From Cytidiella melzeri (lineage: Eukaryota; Basidiomycota; Agaricomycetes; Polyporales; Irpicaceae): DNA of 36,719 nucleotides. The stretch spans positions 1 to 36,719 of the forward strand of contig JABYQR010000424.1 of NCBI GenBank assembly GCA_022592445.1. Direction: 5' to 3'. The translations under genes were made by a program, and so were the position numbers. Below are positions 20,175 to 30,760 of this stretch, one piece after another. Numbering within the stretch: position 1 is the first letter of the stretch; each line of letters starts with the position of its first letter. The notes beneath the pieces are model-generated. The model saw only the letters and a program-made list of their open reading frames with translations, made no database searches and had not been told where the DNA came from.

Positions 20175-21393
20175 ATGGCGACCACCACTCTACCCAATCC
20201 AATCGGTGTAAAACTCGTGAGGACGGCGTTCTTACCAGGCGATGCTGTCGAAGGCGAAGTCGACCTACAGTAACCCGCAATTGTAGACAACAAGTACAAC
20301 TTATCAAGGTCAAAAAACTGATTTGGGGGCCTGGTACTTACCCTCCTCCCAATCATCACACACTCAAGGTCCCATTCCAACTCGCTTTGCCAAGCAATCT
20401 GCCAGCAACATGCCACCATCGCGCCACTGACACCGCAAATCAAGTAGAGGTGGTCGGCGAGATTGTGTACTATCTGGAGCTAGTCGGAATTCGCGGTACT
20501 CTGCATTCCAACAAGAGAGCAAGGACGTCTTTCAAAGTCCTACCTCCTTTCGCTCGTGACGTACAACTCCAGGATCGTTTATCATATGGCTGGTCAGGTA
20601 ATTGGCGCACAGTCTGCCGACATATCAATGTGTCCTTCGGGAACTCCAAATCTACTTCTTGTGTCGAGCTGAAGGTTCGTGTAACGGAATACTGGTAGGG
20701 TAAGAACTAACCTCCCTATATCGGAAATCCTTCGAATGCGTGCGTAGTTCGAGTAAATCAACATCTACGTTCATCTCTTCCACTCTCACCGTTGTGTCTA
20801 CGTCTACACGAATAAACCTGGCCTCAACATCCGAGTTTCAATTCACACAACCCCCCTCCGAGCCTCTAGATATCGACTTCTGGCTCAAACGCGTCCTTGG
20901 CATACAACCTCATGACTACCAAGCTACGGCTGCGACCACTACGAATTGCATCTCGCGGCTCGGAGGAATGGGAGTTGGGCAAGTCGTCGGTCGCCACGGA
21001 GGACCAGTTGAAACCGAAGCGTCAGATAAGGTGTGGGTGTCCGATTGTCACGACTCCACCAGAGGATCGTGGCGACAGGAGACGAAGTTCACGTCTCGGT
21101 TCCGCTTGATATGTCCACCTACTTATATCTCGGAACTCATGGAAGTGGAGGTCAGTCCATGTCAGTCCATGAACTTGGGATGACTGGTGCTGATGTTCTC
21201 GCAGTGCAGATTGAACATCAAAGTCAACCTTCCCCGAGAGAAACAGGCGCTTGAGTATAAAGTACCCATAAATATCATCGCAGGCTCGTCCTCGACCGAT
21301 TCCGCTCTCTGGAGGAAGCCGGACCATTGCCAACATCTCACGCATGTAATCCACCGTGAGTGCCGAATTATGCAGCTATGCTTCCGTTGCTAA
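20175..21393 (+). pseudogene. Arrestin-like copy 2, disrupted near its N-terminus
   Basis: Parallel to arrestin-like protein 1. It opens MATTTLPNPIGVKLV...GDAVEGEVDL, the strand pair matching GEVHLDF of copy 1, then hits a stop (20271-20273). The similarity resumes in another frame: TYPPPNHHTLKVPFQLALP matches VYPPSGNNTLKLPFTFTLP, and YGWSGNWRTV matches RGWQGPWTTI. After a 53-nt intron (20695-20747) it continues with STLTVVSTS, SDKVWVSD, KFTSRFRLICPP, and, after intron 21151-21204, CRLNIKVNLP. About 30 residues between the two N-terminal blocks are missing. No GT-AG or GC-AG choice I tried restores both frame and length. The 3' end is uncertain; a conserved CCGTGAGT donor-like site lies near 21353. 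Confidence 0.6.
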
Positions 21394-22122
21394 GGCCACG
21401 AAGCCACTGAATCCTATTTCTGTCTAATAGGCCTTACATAGATAGACAGCAACTTTATGGACTAACGGCGTTGCCTTTTGTACTCTGATCAAACATTATA
21501 GATACACACGCAACAACATGATTGATCCGGCATGGTTGTTAAATCGACCCATTCTGCGGAAGTCTTTTGAGACAATTGCACTTCGCAAGTCAAGCAATTT
21601 GTTCAATGCTGCGGCAGCGCCGCATTCCCACTTGTGTAAATCGTTTCAAGTACCAACGTGTGTGGCTATGCTTTCATCGCTCGTATGATACATTGCCGGC
21701 GTTGATCCTGTATAAGGTGCGGCGCCGAAGGTTTAACGTCAAGCTGATAGTGCTTATGCGCGATAGCAGATCCAGATCATGAATGGTATGCAACGCCTCA
21801 CCAGCTTCCCTGGATGCAAGTTCAAGGTAGAAAGAGTTTGTTATGGAACGAGAGGCACAGGAGTGAGTTTCAAGTTGACACTGGGTCCATATCTATCAGA
21901 GTCGGGATATGGCCTGCCGGCTTCCTGCTACCCTTGCTCCTCCGCTTTATCCACTCGACCCTGCCTCGCTCGCGAGGAGGAGCAAACCAGCCTTGCTGAT
22001 TGATGATATCTCATCATGTGTCTCAGATTGGGCAACGAGCCTGAAGACATTTCAGAGGTATAACAGTGCTGATAGTTGCTATAATATACGGAGACGTCTT
22101 TCGCCCACCCACTTCTGCACAG
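21394..22122. other. Intergenic spacer upstream of the MFS transporter
   Basis: About 730 bp. Several open stretches exist (for example 21779-22003) but none shows a family motif or convincing splice pattern. The right end should contain the transporter promoter. Confidence 0.45.
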
Positions 22123-24073
22123 ATGGCCGAGTCGGAACTTGCGACGAAGCAGCCGTCGCCGCCAGCCACTCTTCGCGACATCGATGATGCCTATAGTGAC
22201 GATGAAAAATGCTTGTCACCTGAAATCGGGTATGAAGATAACGGTAGTGACCTGACAGAGGAACCCATCCCTGACGGTGGGCTTCAAGCGTGGCTCGTAG
22301 TCCTTTCTGTGAGTGTGGCATCTTCTTTTTCCACAGCAAATCACTCAAAGGGATTTGTTTATGGTTGATAGGGACATTGCGCAACATTCACAACATTCGG
22401 ATTTATCAATACTTGGGGCGTGAGTACTGGCAGTGGCATGCTAACATTCAAACCCACTCATCCATCCTCTTCTGACACAGGTATTCCAAGAGTATTATCA
22501 GCAAACTATACTCAAAGATAACTCCCCGTCCACGATGTAAGCATCTTGATCGAAATCCGGAGCGCCGTTCTAACCGGCATGTTCGCTGTCTGCAGAGCAT
22601 GGATAGGCTCCGTACAGGTGAACACTCGCACCCTCCATTGTCTTCTGCTGTAGAGGCTGATATAATCTGCAGTACTCCCTTGCATTCATGCCCGGCCTGC
22701 CTGTAGGTGCTTTAATTGCCCGAGGTCACCTACGAGTTCCCGCCGCCATCGGCTCAGCTGGGGTCATCATTGGGACATTTCTCATCGCCGAGTGTACGGA
22801 ATACTGGCAGATCTTGCTATGCCAGGGTATTTGTGTCGGTGTAAGGCATCCCTTGGATTACTCCCGTCCAACTTTCTGGAACTAAACAGACGACATTCAG
22901 CTTTCGTCCGGGGTACTCATCATGACTGGAATCTGTGTATTACCTCAGTGGTTTAGTACGAAGAAAGGCATCGCGCTTGGGATTATTGGGGTAGGAGCAA
23001 GTTCAGGCGGTGTGGTGTATCCTATTGCAGCAAGGAACCTCATACCACTCGTTGGGTCAGAATCTCACCAGCGACTTCTTGACAAGTTGGACACCAACTC
23101 ACCTTTCTTTGGTACAGGTTCAGCTGGACGATGCGAATCCTAGCTTTCATGCACGTGTTCCTGCTCACGATTACAAACATACTCTTCAAAGGTCGATGGT
23201 CACCCAAGAACAAACCGCCTTCCCCCTCGCTGAGTACGTTCAAGAACCCCGCGTTTCTTTTTTATTGCGCTGCCGGGTTTACGACGTTTTTGGGATTGTA
23301 CACTGTGAGTACAATAAAGTATATCGTGCACTTTTGTGAAAACAGGGAAACTGACGGTTTGAACAACGGCCTAGATGTTGACGTATATCAGCGTCGGCGC
23401 GGTAGAGTCTGGTATCCCCTCCGACTTTGCGTTCTATTATGTTGCGATCACGAACGCAGGCGGCGTGATAGGTCGAGGCATCTTGGGTCACTTGGGTGAC
23501 CGTTTTGGTGCGTTCTTGAGCGTATGCTACTGACATCTGAAAACGCTGACCCATTAGGCCAAAGGTCCTCTGACTGTGATTGCTCCTTCGACTTTCGTCG
23601 CTGGTGTCATCACGTACGCATGGCCGTTCGTTCATTCAAAAGGAGGCTTGGTCGCACTCGCTGTGGTTTACGGGTGCGTTCGTTTTGTTCTAGTGCTCGT
23701 AATGAGATACTCACAATAAGATACTTATGATATTAAGAGTCGCGGGCGGAGGATTTTTGGCTCTGTTCGGAGCACCAACCGTCCACATGGGCGAGCTTCA
23801 AGACAACGGTCTGCGTCTGGGATTCTTCCTCACCTGCATGTCGTTGGGAGCTCTCGCGGGGCCACCGATATCAGGTGCAATCAAATACGCAACAGGGAGC
23901 TTTGAGCTCGTGGGCGTGTGGGCAGGTATGTTTCCTGTTAGTCCGAGTTTTCCACATGTCGGCTCTGACAGCACGCGGGCATCATTGTTGTAGGGACCAC
24001 GGTCATGATTTCTATCGTGTTTCTGTTGCTGGCAAGGCACTTCCAGATGCGCAAGTGGACAGGAAAAGCATAG
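22123..24073 (+). CDS. Monocarboxylate transporter-like MFS permease
   Basis: Eleven exons give about 446 residues, the usual size of fungal MCT-type (SLC16-like) permeases: 22123-22308, 22372-22419, 22481-22536, 22596-22617, 22673-22840, 22901-23055, 23118-23304, 23375-23509, 23558-23673, 23738-23925 and 23994-24073. The cytosolic N-terminus ends in PDGGLQAWLVVL, the MCT signature before TM1. Further marks are TFGFINTWGVFQEYY, YSLAFMPGLPVG, WFSTKKGIALGI, GGVIGRGILGHLGDRFG and SGAIKYATGSFELVGVWAG. It probably moves small organic anions or related solutes across a membrane; the substrate is unknown. One junction is uncertain: after RFG either a weak GC-AG intron (23510-23557) or a 36-nt GT-AG intron (23522-23557) keeps frame. 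Exon 4 is only 22 nt. Confidence 0.88.
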
Positions 24074-24367
24074 CTATGGTGCTGCGGATGGGTAATGACT
24101 TTGACGACTTGATGACTCAACCGGATTGTATAACACGCACCATTACGGGAAACTCGGCTTGGTTGCGACACAGACCCAATTATTTATGAAGAGTTTTGTC
24201 TTGAAAGAACATATGCATTGATTGTGGTGAAACACATCTTAGAGTCCAAGTCGAAACTTTGATCACAAGACGTGTGTCCCATTTTGAAGAACACAATACC
24301 CTCGCCGGTACCATGTAAACTGAACCTGTTTGTACAATCCAATGCTGCCAATGCTGCGCACGTGCAT
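24074..24367. other. Convergent spacer, MFS transporter / egt1
   Basis: 3'-to-3' spacer of about 290 bp that should contain both polyadenylation regions. No other feature is seen. Confidence 0.5.
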
Positions 24368-27300
24368 TCATACATCGTATGCCACCCGAGCGCCACACCA
24401 CGCATACGGATAATTGTGCTGGTAATAGTTCCTGACAGTGCGACGATCCGCTAGACGAGGGACCGTCGCATAAGAACCGCCAAGCTAAAAGTTGATACTT
24501 GAGTCAGAGCGAATCAAGAGACAGCCATAAGCACATATACGCACGACTACTTGGTGTTGACCATCGAAAAAGTCGGTCGAATAGCTGTACGCGGCTCTTG
24601 GTGAGCACATTGCTCAGGTCTGTTCGAAAAGAGATCGTGAACATACCCAGGGTATAACTTGGAGGGAGCAAATCCCTCATAGGTATCGAAAACAGTAGAA
24701 GTCCATTCCCACACGCCACCGTTATGACCTTTTCCGCCCTTGCTTTCCAGCCCGGTCGTGGCTCTATGAGACATACACACAAACGGTCAGTCCAGAATAG
24801 CTCCGTAACGTATGCAAGACAAACACACGTACGGAACGGGGTGCCAGTTCCGAAACCCAACGTTGGCGCCACCTTCAAAGCCGCAACTAAACTTGTCCAG
24901 GAACAAACGGAGTTCGGGCTCAGTTGGCAGGCGGCCACCTTTGACTCTGGCGTAGACAGACAAATTGTCACAAGAGGTGATAAGAGGCCAGTTCCACGCT
25001 ATTCTGATCGGTACAGGTCCGTACATCGTCCTGACCTAGACCGCCAAATTGTCGTTCAGTTTTGTTGCATGCAGTGGCTTCACATCAACCTACTTGAATG
25101 TCGCCGTTGACCTTCACCCAGCTGGCAGGGAACTGGACGCTGTCTTTCCCGCCGCCAACGTAGAAGTTATGGAAATCACCATTGGTCACAGGCCTCCACT
25201 CAATGCTGAACTTGCCAACGTGCACCTCCCTCTTAGGATGCTCGTTGTCCCAGCCAAAATCATGGTCTGCGACGTCCGTGGATGCATCATCGTCTTCATG
25301 ATCGTCATGGCCCACAACGACCGTTTCCGGTCCAAGCGTTACTCTGTCCGTCTCGGGGAGAGGAGCAGCAGCCCAGGAGTCGGAGAGTACCTCCCACATG
25401 GGAGGCACAAACCCGCTGGGTGGGATGGTACCCGTACCGGCGCGCTGCAGTAGCATGTACAAAAGCGTCTTGTACGAGCCGCCGTCAGAGCTTGGAAGAC
25501 AACGGTATTGGAGGGTACACGAACCTCTGCATGGAATGCCTCGTGCTCTAGAGTCATAAACAGAACACGAGCGACTTTCCTAGTGAGCGTGACTTTCCCA
25601 GAGTCGATGTCGTTATAGAGCTTGTACAGACGTTCACGAACACGGCCTTGGAAAGCCATGATAGAACCCATCGACGGCCAGTCCTCATCCTTTTGAGGGA
25701 CTTCCGAGTGTGACTTTATTGAAAAGAGTTTCAGGGTGAGCCAAGTATCATTGGTTCGAAATAATCACGAACGTGGCATTGGGTAGGATCATCGACATTG
25801 GGGTCAATGCCTCGCTATAAAGTCGTATCATTGAATCCTCCGCGACAACAGTCAGCCATGTCAGTAAGCTCACCTCGAAGATATACTAAATCATAGTGTG
25901 AGAAAACAAGCATGCGAAAACATGAAGTAGCATATCCGACCTTGAAATCCTCCGGCTCAGTATGCGGTTCGTTCAGCAACCTCGACAGGTGAATATCCAA
26001 GAACGTAGGGATGTGACCCTGATAGAACAGACAAATGTGACGGAGGTCGATCGGCTTCTGGAACAGCATTGAGGGAGGGACCAAACGCTTGTTTATGTAG
26101 TCCCAGGCGGCCCACATGTCTTGCCATTCGTCAATGCTAGGCAAACCAAACGGCGTGCATCCCTTGGCCTGCTCGGCGAGAGGCGGGTAAGAGAACTGAG
26201 GGCGTTCCAAAAGCCACAAAGAATACTGTGACTCCTTGTCAGTCCAACGGTTAATAGGGCGAAGGTTTGCTTGAGCAAACAGAGAGTAGGCGTCGCGGTC
26301 GGAATACTATTACCACAGTCAATAGCAGTTCTGATACGCATAGAAGCTGAAACAAACCTTGTGAGAGACCTCGACACGGATCATCTCGTCCGGCAGGAAT
26401 TCAAACTTGGTTCCAGAAGGCTCAACGACAGTCTGCTGCGTCTTGGACTTGTAGTAAGCTTCATGACGACCTGAGACATCCGTGAGTGAATAGGTTAATG
26501 CCTATACGAGGGAGAATACCTACGGAGTTCATAGTTATATTTGCCTACGTACTCCCATTTGTCTTCAGAGAACAAATCGTCGTTTCCGAGTGTCCGTCCA
26601 GCCACCTTCAACCCGTTCATGATGAAGTCTCTCGTCACGCCTTTGGGGTCGTCGTAAGCCAGTTCGATCTTTCCGCCGTCATTGTCGTGGTCGAGGCCAA
26701 GAAGGATGGTATTACCAGAACCTGGCTGGAGGGGCAAGCTTTTCAAGAACGTCACGTCTTCCCCGCGCGTAAAGTTCCCCAGAGAGGATCCTAGGAAGAG
26801 AAGATGGAAAGGCGAATTGTCAGAGCCCGGCGTGGACGGAGGGGTAGCCTCAGTATCGCCGCTGCGAAAAGATGAGCTGGGCGAGGAAGATCGACCGACT
26901 CGGTCCACAGAATACTGCTCGCGAGTTTCAGTCGAAACCTGTTCCAAGCTGGCTTGGCCTCGGAGCCCTCCGTCCTGTATAAATGCGAGTCCGTCGTCAT
27001 AGGTCGCACATAGCCCTTTGGTCGCGACTTTGTCCTTTAGCTCCGCACCAAGCTCAGACGTCGCGAGCTCGTTCAAGGTACGATCGAGCTCTCGCTTCTC
27101 AAGGTCGAGAGCGTAGTAGGTCATCGTAGATTTCTCGCTACTGTCGGAGGCGATTCGTGAGAGTGCACGGAGGATGTGTGAGGTCTTCCTCAAGGCACTG
27201 TCAACATATCAACGTTAATATATGTTAGGCATGTCACATCTGGGGTATCATTGTCACGGCTGATCATGTGAGTGGCTCGACTAGACACAACCAGACAGAT

Positions 27301-27706
27301 GACCATCCGCACAAACGGCGCCCAACACTTGATACTGGTGGACAGTGTGTATAGCCAAACCGTCCACACACAGTAAAGAACAGCAAAAAACTGACCCTGC
27401 ACCAAGCTCAACGATTGATTCCTGAGCCAACTTTTGACCAGCTCCGGCGTGCATGTAGCGCACGATCTCGTCTGCGTGATCTCGAAGTATCTGTTCTTCA
27501 GCTGCGAACAAATAATACTCCGGCGCGTCCGTCGTGATCTTGTCGTAGAGTCGTAGCCCGCGTTCGTCGTACAAAAGCATCGTCGGCAAAGTCTTCTGTC
27601 CTGCCGACTGAGTGAGCCCGTCGACGATCTGCCTACCCAGCGAGTCGGAGTCCTGGCCACTATGGCCACGTCTGCCACGAACGTCGATGATTTCAATGTC
27701 AGCCAT
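24368..27706 (-). CDS. EGT1: Egt1, bifunctional ergothioneine biosynthesis enzyme
   Basis: Twelve exons in frame, 852 residues: 27706-27396, 27197-26524, 26470-26358, 26306-25941, 25885-25874, 25814-25773, 25713-25525, 25468-25094, 25035-24833, 24763-24647, 24584-24545 and 24484-24368. Residues 1 to about 340 are the EgtD histidine methyltransferase (YDERGLRLYDKIT, VELGAG, FLGSSLGNF), which makes hercynine from histidine and SAM. The middle is a DinB-type iron domain with His of QGHIPTFLD and the pair in HEAFHAE. The C-terminal formylglycine-enzyme-like domain (FGWDNEHP, NGGVWEWTST, LGGSYATVPRLADRR, NYPYAWCGARVAYD) completes the EgtB sulfoxide synthase. Fungi fuse both steps in one cytosolic protein. 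Exon 5 is only 12 nt. Intron 1 is long (198 nt). An in-frame Met at 27799 is an alternative start. Confidence 0.96.
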
Positions 27707-28682
27707 GGGATAAGTTAGAGGTGGGATGAAGCGCGAGTCGCTATTGTGTGGGTTACGGGACTGAGAGGAGAAATTCCAAGTACTGTCCTTTAAATCCAAA
27801 CGGCGCGTCCAGGTTAATAGAGGGGGGACACGATCGGCTTATGTCAGCGGGGCGCTTAAGGACATGACATCAGGGGGCCAGCGACGACGCACGGGCGCAG
27901 GCTGTGATGGGGCACCGCATATACACAGTGATCGTGGCAGGACTGTGTCGCAAGGGCGCATCTACACAGGCTCGGTCATGTCTTGTGCTCAGTCAGCAGA
28001 TGCTCGGGCGGGGCATCCGTACGTACGCTAGTACGACATTTCGGAGGTCCCAGACGCCCTTGTTTAGCCTGGATCCTGTGCGCCAGAACCCGTTTCAGCA
28101 TAGGGACGGCCTATACGGTCATGATAGACGACGCAGGGAATGGAAAGATTGGGGGAGAGGAGCTCACACACAGGCGATGCGCTGCAAGATTACGTCCTTC
28201 TGTTCAGCGAAAGAACTCTTCGCAACTCGCACACTCACCCACGGATACCGAGCCCACACCATGCGGTGGCCTTGCCATTGCACTTCAGGGTGGTTGATTA
28301 CCGCCGTGTGAGGTCTAGCCGCACTGTGGATGACAATACGGTATGGAGTCAGAGTATATACAGCTGCGAACGTGGCCAAAGAAACTCATCAGCGCTGGGA
28401 AGAACATGAACGGAAGGCAGCGCGCACTTACCTTACAGAGACCTATGCAAGCTATGCTGTTGACCAGCACCTATGACAACCCGTTAGTAAAAGCTTACCA
28501 ATCCAGGTCTCAGAGGTAGAAGCAAAGTCCAAAAGCAAGAGATAAGAGCGAGTGACAACAATATAGCAGGTATCAGAGGATGACAGATATAATAAACATG
28601 AGTGTCCGGGTTGGTGTAAGCAAACAATATGGGTCTCTAGATGTCCGAAGTGAGATGAAGAAGAACAGCAAAAAGCAAATCG
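27707..28682. other. Spacer between palmitoyltransferase 3' end and egt1 start
   Basis: About 980 bp on the minus strand, containing the egt1 promoter. It also holds a cluster of splice-like signals and short open segments on the minus strand (28164-28560), listed separately as a weak candidate gene. A plus-strand frame at 27904-28311 was considered and rejected. Confidence 0.4.
28164..28560 (-). other. Possible small intron-rich gene or spliced RNA, unrecognised
   Basis: Minus-strand exon-like pieces lie between good splice signals. One is a hydrophobic stretch (LLSLALISCFWTLLLPL, about 28560-28505). It is followed by gtaagcttttactaac, which holds a perfect branch-site word, and by an acceptor tcatag. 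Then come VLVNSIACIGLCK, a gtaagt donor, and a last open segment ending VQWQGHRMVWARYPW and a stop at 28164. No family is recognised and no start codon could be fixed. It may be 3' UTR or egt1 upstream sequence. Confidence 0.22.
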
Positions 28683-30249
28683 TTAGTGCACTTTGTCAGC
28701 GTCGACGAGTTCAGAGGCGAGTCGAGTCAGCAATTCGTCTGCTTTCGGGTTACGTGGGAACGAAGTGCCGTCTCCTTTACTGTGGAAAATCACACCGTTA
28801 TAGCAGACGCAACTAATTCGCAAGCAGCACTCACCCGCCGCCTCCCAAAACAACACGGTTGACCCAGCCAAAGGGTCGCTCCCACCCAAGAATTTGGGCC
28901 CAATTACTTCGCCAGCCCATGTCGTACACCCTGATGTAGCCATGCGCATCCCGAACTAGACGACGTTGGCTGAAGGATAATTCGTGCTCCAACGGGGGAT
29001 CGGACAATCGATGTCTGTCTGAAGCGTGCTGTGGTGGAAGCGGTGGCAGTTCGCGGAGAAGCAAGAACGGAGACAGATGCTCCAAGGTTGTCTGGTTCGT
29101 TCTGAGAGCGCATACCAGAGTCAGAATCTTGGATGCCTAGGAAAGAGATGGGGTGCTGCACTCACGTCACAAGGTACATGTGATATATCAGGAAGGGACC
29201 AATAATCATAGTGACGATGATACCTGCTAAAGCTAATGACATCTCGTGCAGTGGGGTTTGGTCGTCCTGGGGTGTAATATGAGTTGTGGCAGATGACGGT
29301 GCTTTGAGAATGCACTCACGATTGACAATGGGTTCTCAAAGGCATAATATACGGCTGATACACACACGCCTCCAATGTACATGGCGAGTAACGTGACACA
29401 CGCTAGAAAGTGCAGAAAAGAAGTATACGTCCTGTGACCCTGAGAACAGTATCTCAGTAGCGGCAAGAAGGAAAGTAATGGGTACACCACACACCAAACA
29501 TTTGTAGCCAAGCCATGCGCAATGATGATCTACGTGTGCGACGTCAACCTGCTGAGCGATGATAGACAAAGCGAACGCCCAGAAGACTTGCCCATCTTCA
29601 GAATGCATCGCCCACAGTGCTTGCAGCTGCCCACCGCTGTTCAAGCCTCCGAAAATAGCGAGCACAACGATTGCAAGACTCACTGATGTGTCCTCGGAGG
29701 CTTTGGTGCCCAGCACTTTCTACAAAACGCGCCAGAGGAGATATCGTCTATGTCGTCGGCAAGCAACGCCTGAGTGATATCGACATCGTCGTCTCCTGCT
29801 CCTCCTCCTGCTCCTCCTCTGCCTACTACGTCGCTCTTTGCGTTCGGGTAGCCAGGGTTGCGTACGATGATGGTAATGAGAGAGCAGAAGCATAGGATAG
29901 CCAACGTATATGAGACCGCGAGATGGCGTGCGACGAGCCACGGATCACGCAACACGCGAAAGTGGTAGTTCACGAGCACGAAGAGCCACGACGGATGGGG
30001 TGACAGCAGCAGTAAGACCATCACTGTCAAGAGTCATAAACAATCATTCAGGACTTCCGGTCATTCAGGACGATATATGAGTAGATAGCTAGGCATACCG
30101 CAAGTCGGTGCGTAGTGGAACCATTTCCGTGGTGGCGCGTCTTTCTCTTCCTCGTCGTCGTGTGCGTCGGCATAACTCGGTGGCGGTGGTAAAGGGGGCG
30201 CGATCCCATTTTCCTGTCCAAAGTCCAGCAAAGGGCGCGCCCTCGGCAT
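28683..30249 (-). CDS. DHHC-type protein S-palmitoyltransferase
   Basis: Eight exons give 381 residues: 30249-30099, 30023-29684, 29626-29592, 29529-29495, 29439-29320, 29266-29166, 29101-28835 and 28779-28683. Four membrane segments are visible, two before and two after the cysteine-rich domain (for example VMVLLLLSPHPSWLFVLV and MSLALAGIIVTMIIGPFLIY). The cysteine-rich domain reads CRKC, RTHHCKHCGRCILKM, DHHCAWLGYKC, so all zinc ligands and the catalytic Cys are present; the usual Pro after DHHC is Ala. It attaches palmitate to cysteines of membrane proteins in Golgi, vacuole or plasma membrane. Intron 29530-29591 is GC-AG and splits the Asp codon of DHHC. The frame is open upstream of the ATG right up to the LINE poly(A) tail. 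Confidence 0.93.
29530..29591 (-). other. GC-AG intron inside the DHHC motif
   Basis: The donor reads g|gcaagt, a perfect GC-class donor, and the acceptor is cacgtag. Only this choice gives KM-DHHC with the Asp codon split g/at; no GT donor nearby does. Confidence 0.85.
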
Positions 30250-30307
30250 ACTGGAACGACGACGGTGAGCAGAAGAGAGACGACTCAACAGTGGCTGGCG
30301 TCCTCTC

Positions 30308-30328
30308 TTTTTTTTTTTTTTTTTTTTT
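30308..30328 (-). repeat. Poly(A) tail of the LINE
   Basis: Run of 21 T on the plus strand, that is 21 A at the 3' end of the minus-strand element. It marks the insertion point, 58 bp upstream of the palmitoyltransferase ATG. Confidence 0.88.
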
Positions 30329-30760
30329 ATTATCTAAGTTTATAAAGGTCCGTGCGTAACGTAGTTACATGTGAGACCATATTCCGAAACCATGAAACGG
30401 CTGCCAGCGCCCGCCTCGATTGTGGGTTGTTTTATACAGTCCTCGGATGAGTGGTGTGGACCGGACAGCGAGGCAGTGGTGTTCAGGCACCACCCAAGTG
30501 TCACAACCTATACTTGGCAGAGACAGAAAGGGAGACATAGACCCCCGGCCCCATGTTGGCCTGCGGCTGCGAGTGCCCGCTGCAACTGCTACTTTCTGAC
30601 GGTTTTTTCAGGACGGTTGAATGTGGTATGTCCTAGGCCTGATGACTTAGCCCCGTCTAAGCGCGTTGTCGCTACTACGCAGAAAGAGAAAATAACCCCC
30701 CCTCCGTTGAAGAAACAAAACATTTACCAACATGCCAGGTCATGGCACACCAAAGCCCTC
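30329..30760 (-). other. 3' UTR of the LINE
   Basis: Lies between the ORF2 stop and the poly(A) tail. The plus-strand frame 30371-31090 overlapping it is only a shadow of ORF2 and the UTR. No internal repeat is seen. Confidence 0.7.

Noticed and set aside
21779..22003. Possible third arrestin fragment or leader exon upstream of the MFS transporter
   Set aside because: Short segments such as VSFKLTLGP vaguely recall an arrestin strand, but frame and order do not agree with copies 1 and 2.
24180..24405. Two 73-residue minus-strand frames next to egt1
   Set aside because: They overlap the true last exon of egt1 (24484-24368) in other frames; the conserved GARVAYD ending fixes the real frame.
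24547..24780. Egt1 ending at the stop at 24547, giving a C-terminus of SMVNTK
   Set aside because: That reading loses the conserved domain end. Introns 24585-24646 and 24485-24544 restore YSTDFFDGQHQVV and LGGSYATVPRL up to the stop at 24368.
27904..28311. Plus-strand 135-residue frame with a mitochondrial-presequence-like segment (MLGRGIRTYASTTFRR)
   Set aside because: No family match, no splice pattern giving a longer protein, and it overlaps the egt1 promoter and the minus-strand candidate. GC-rich open frames of this size arise by chance.
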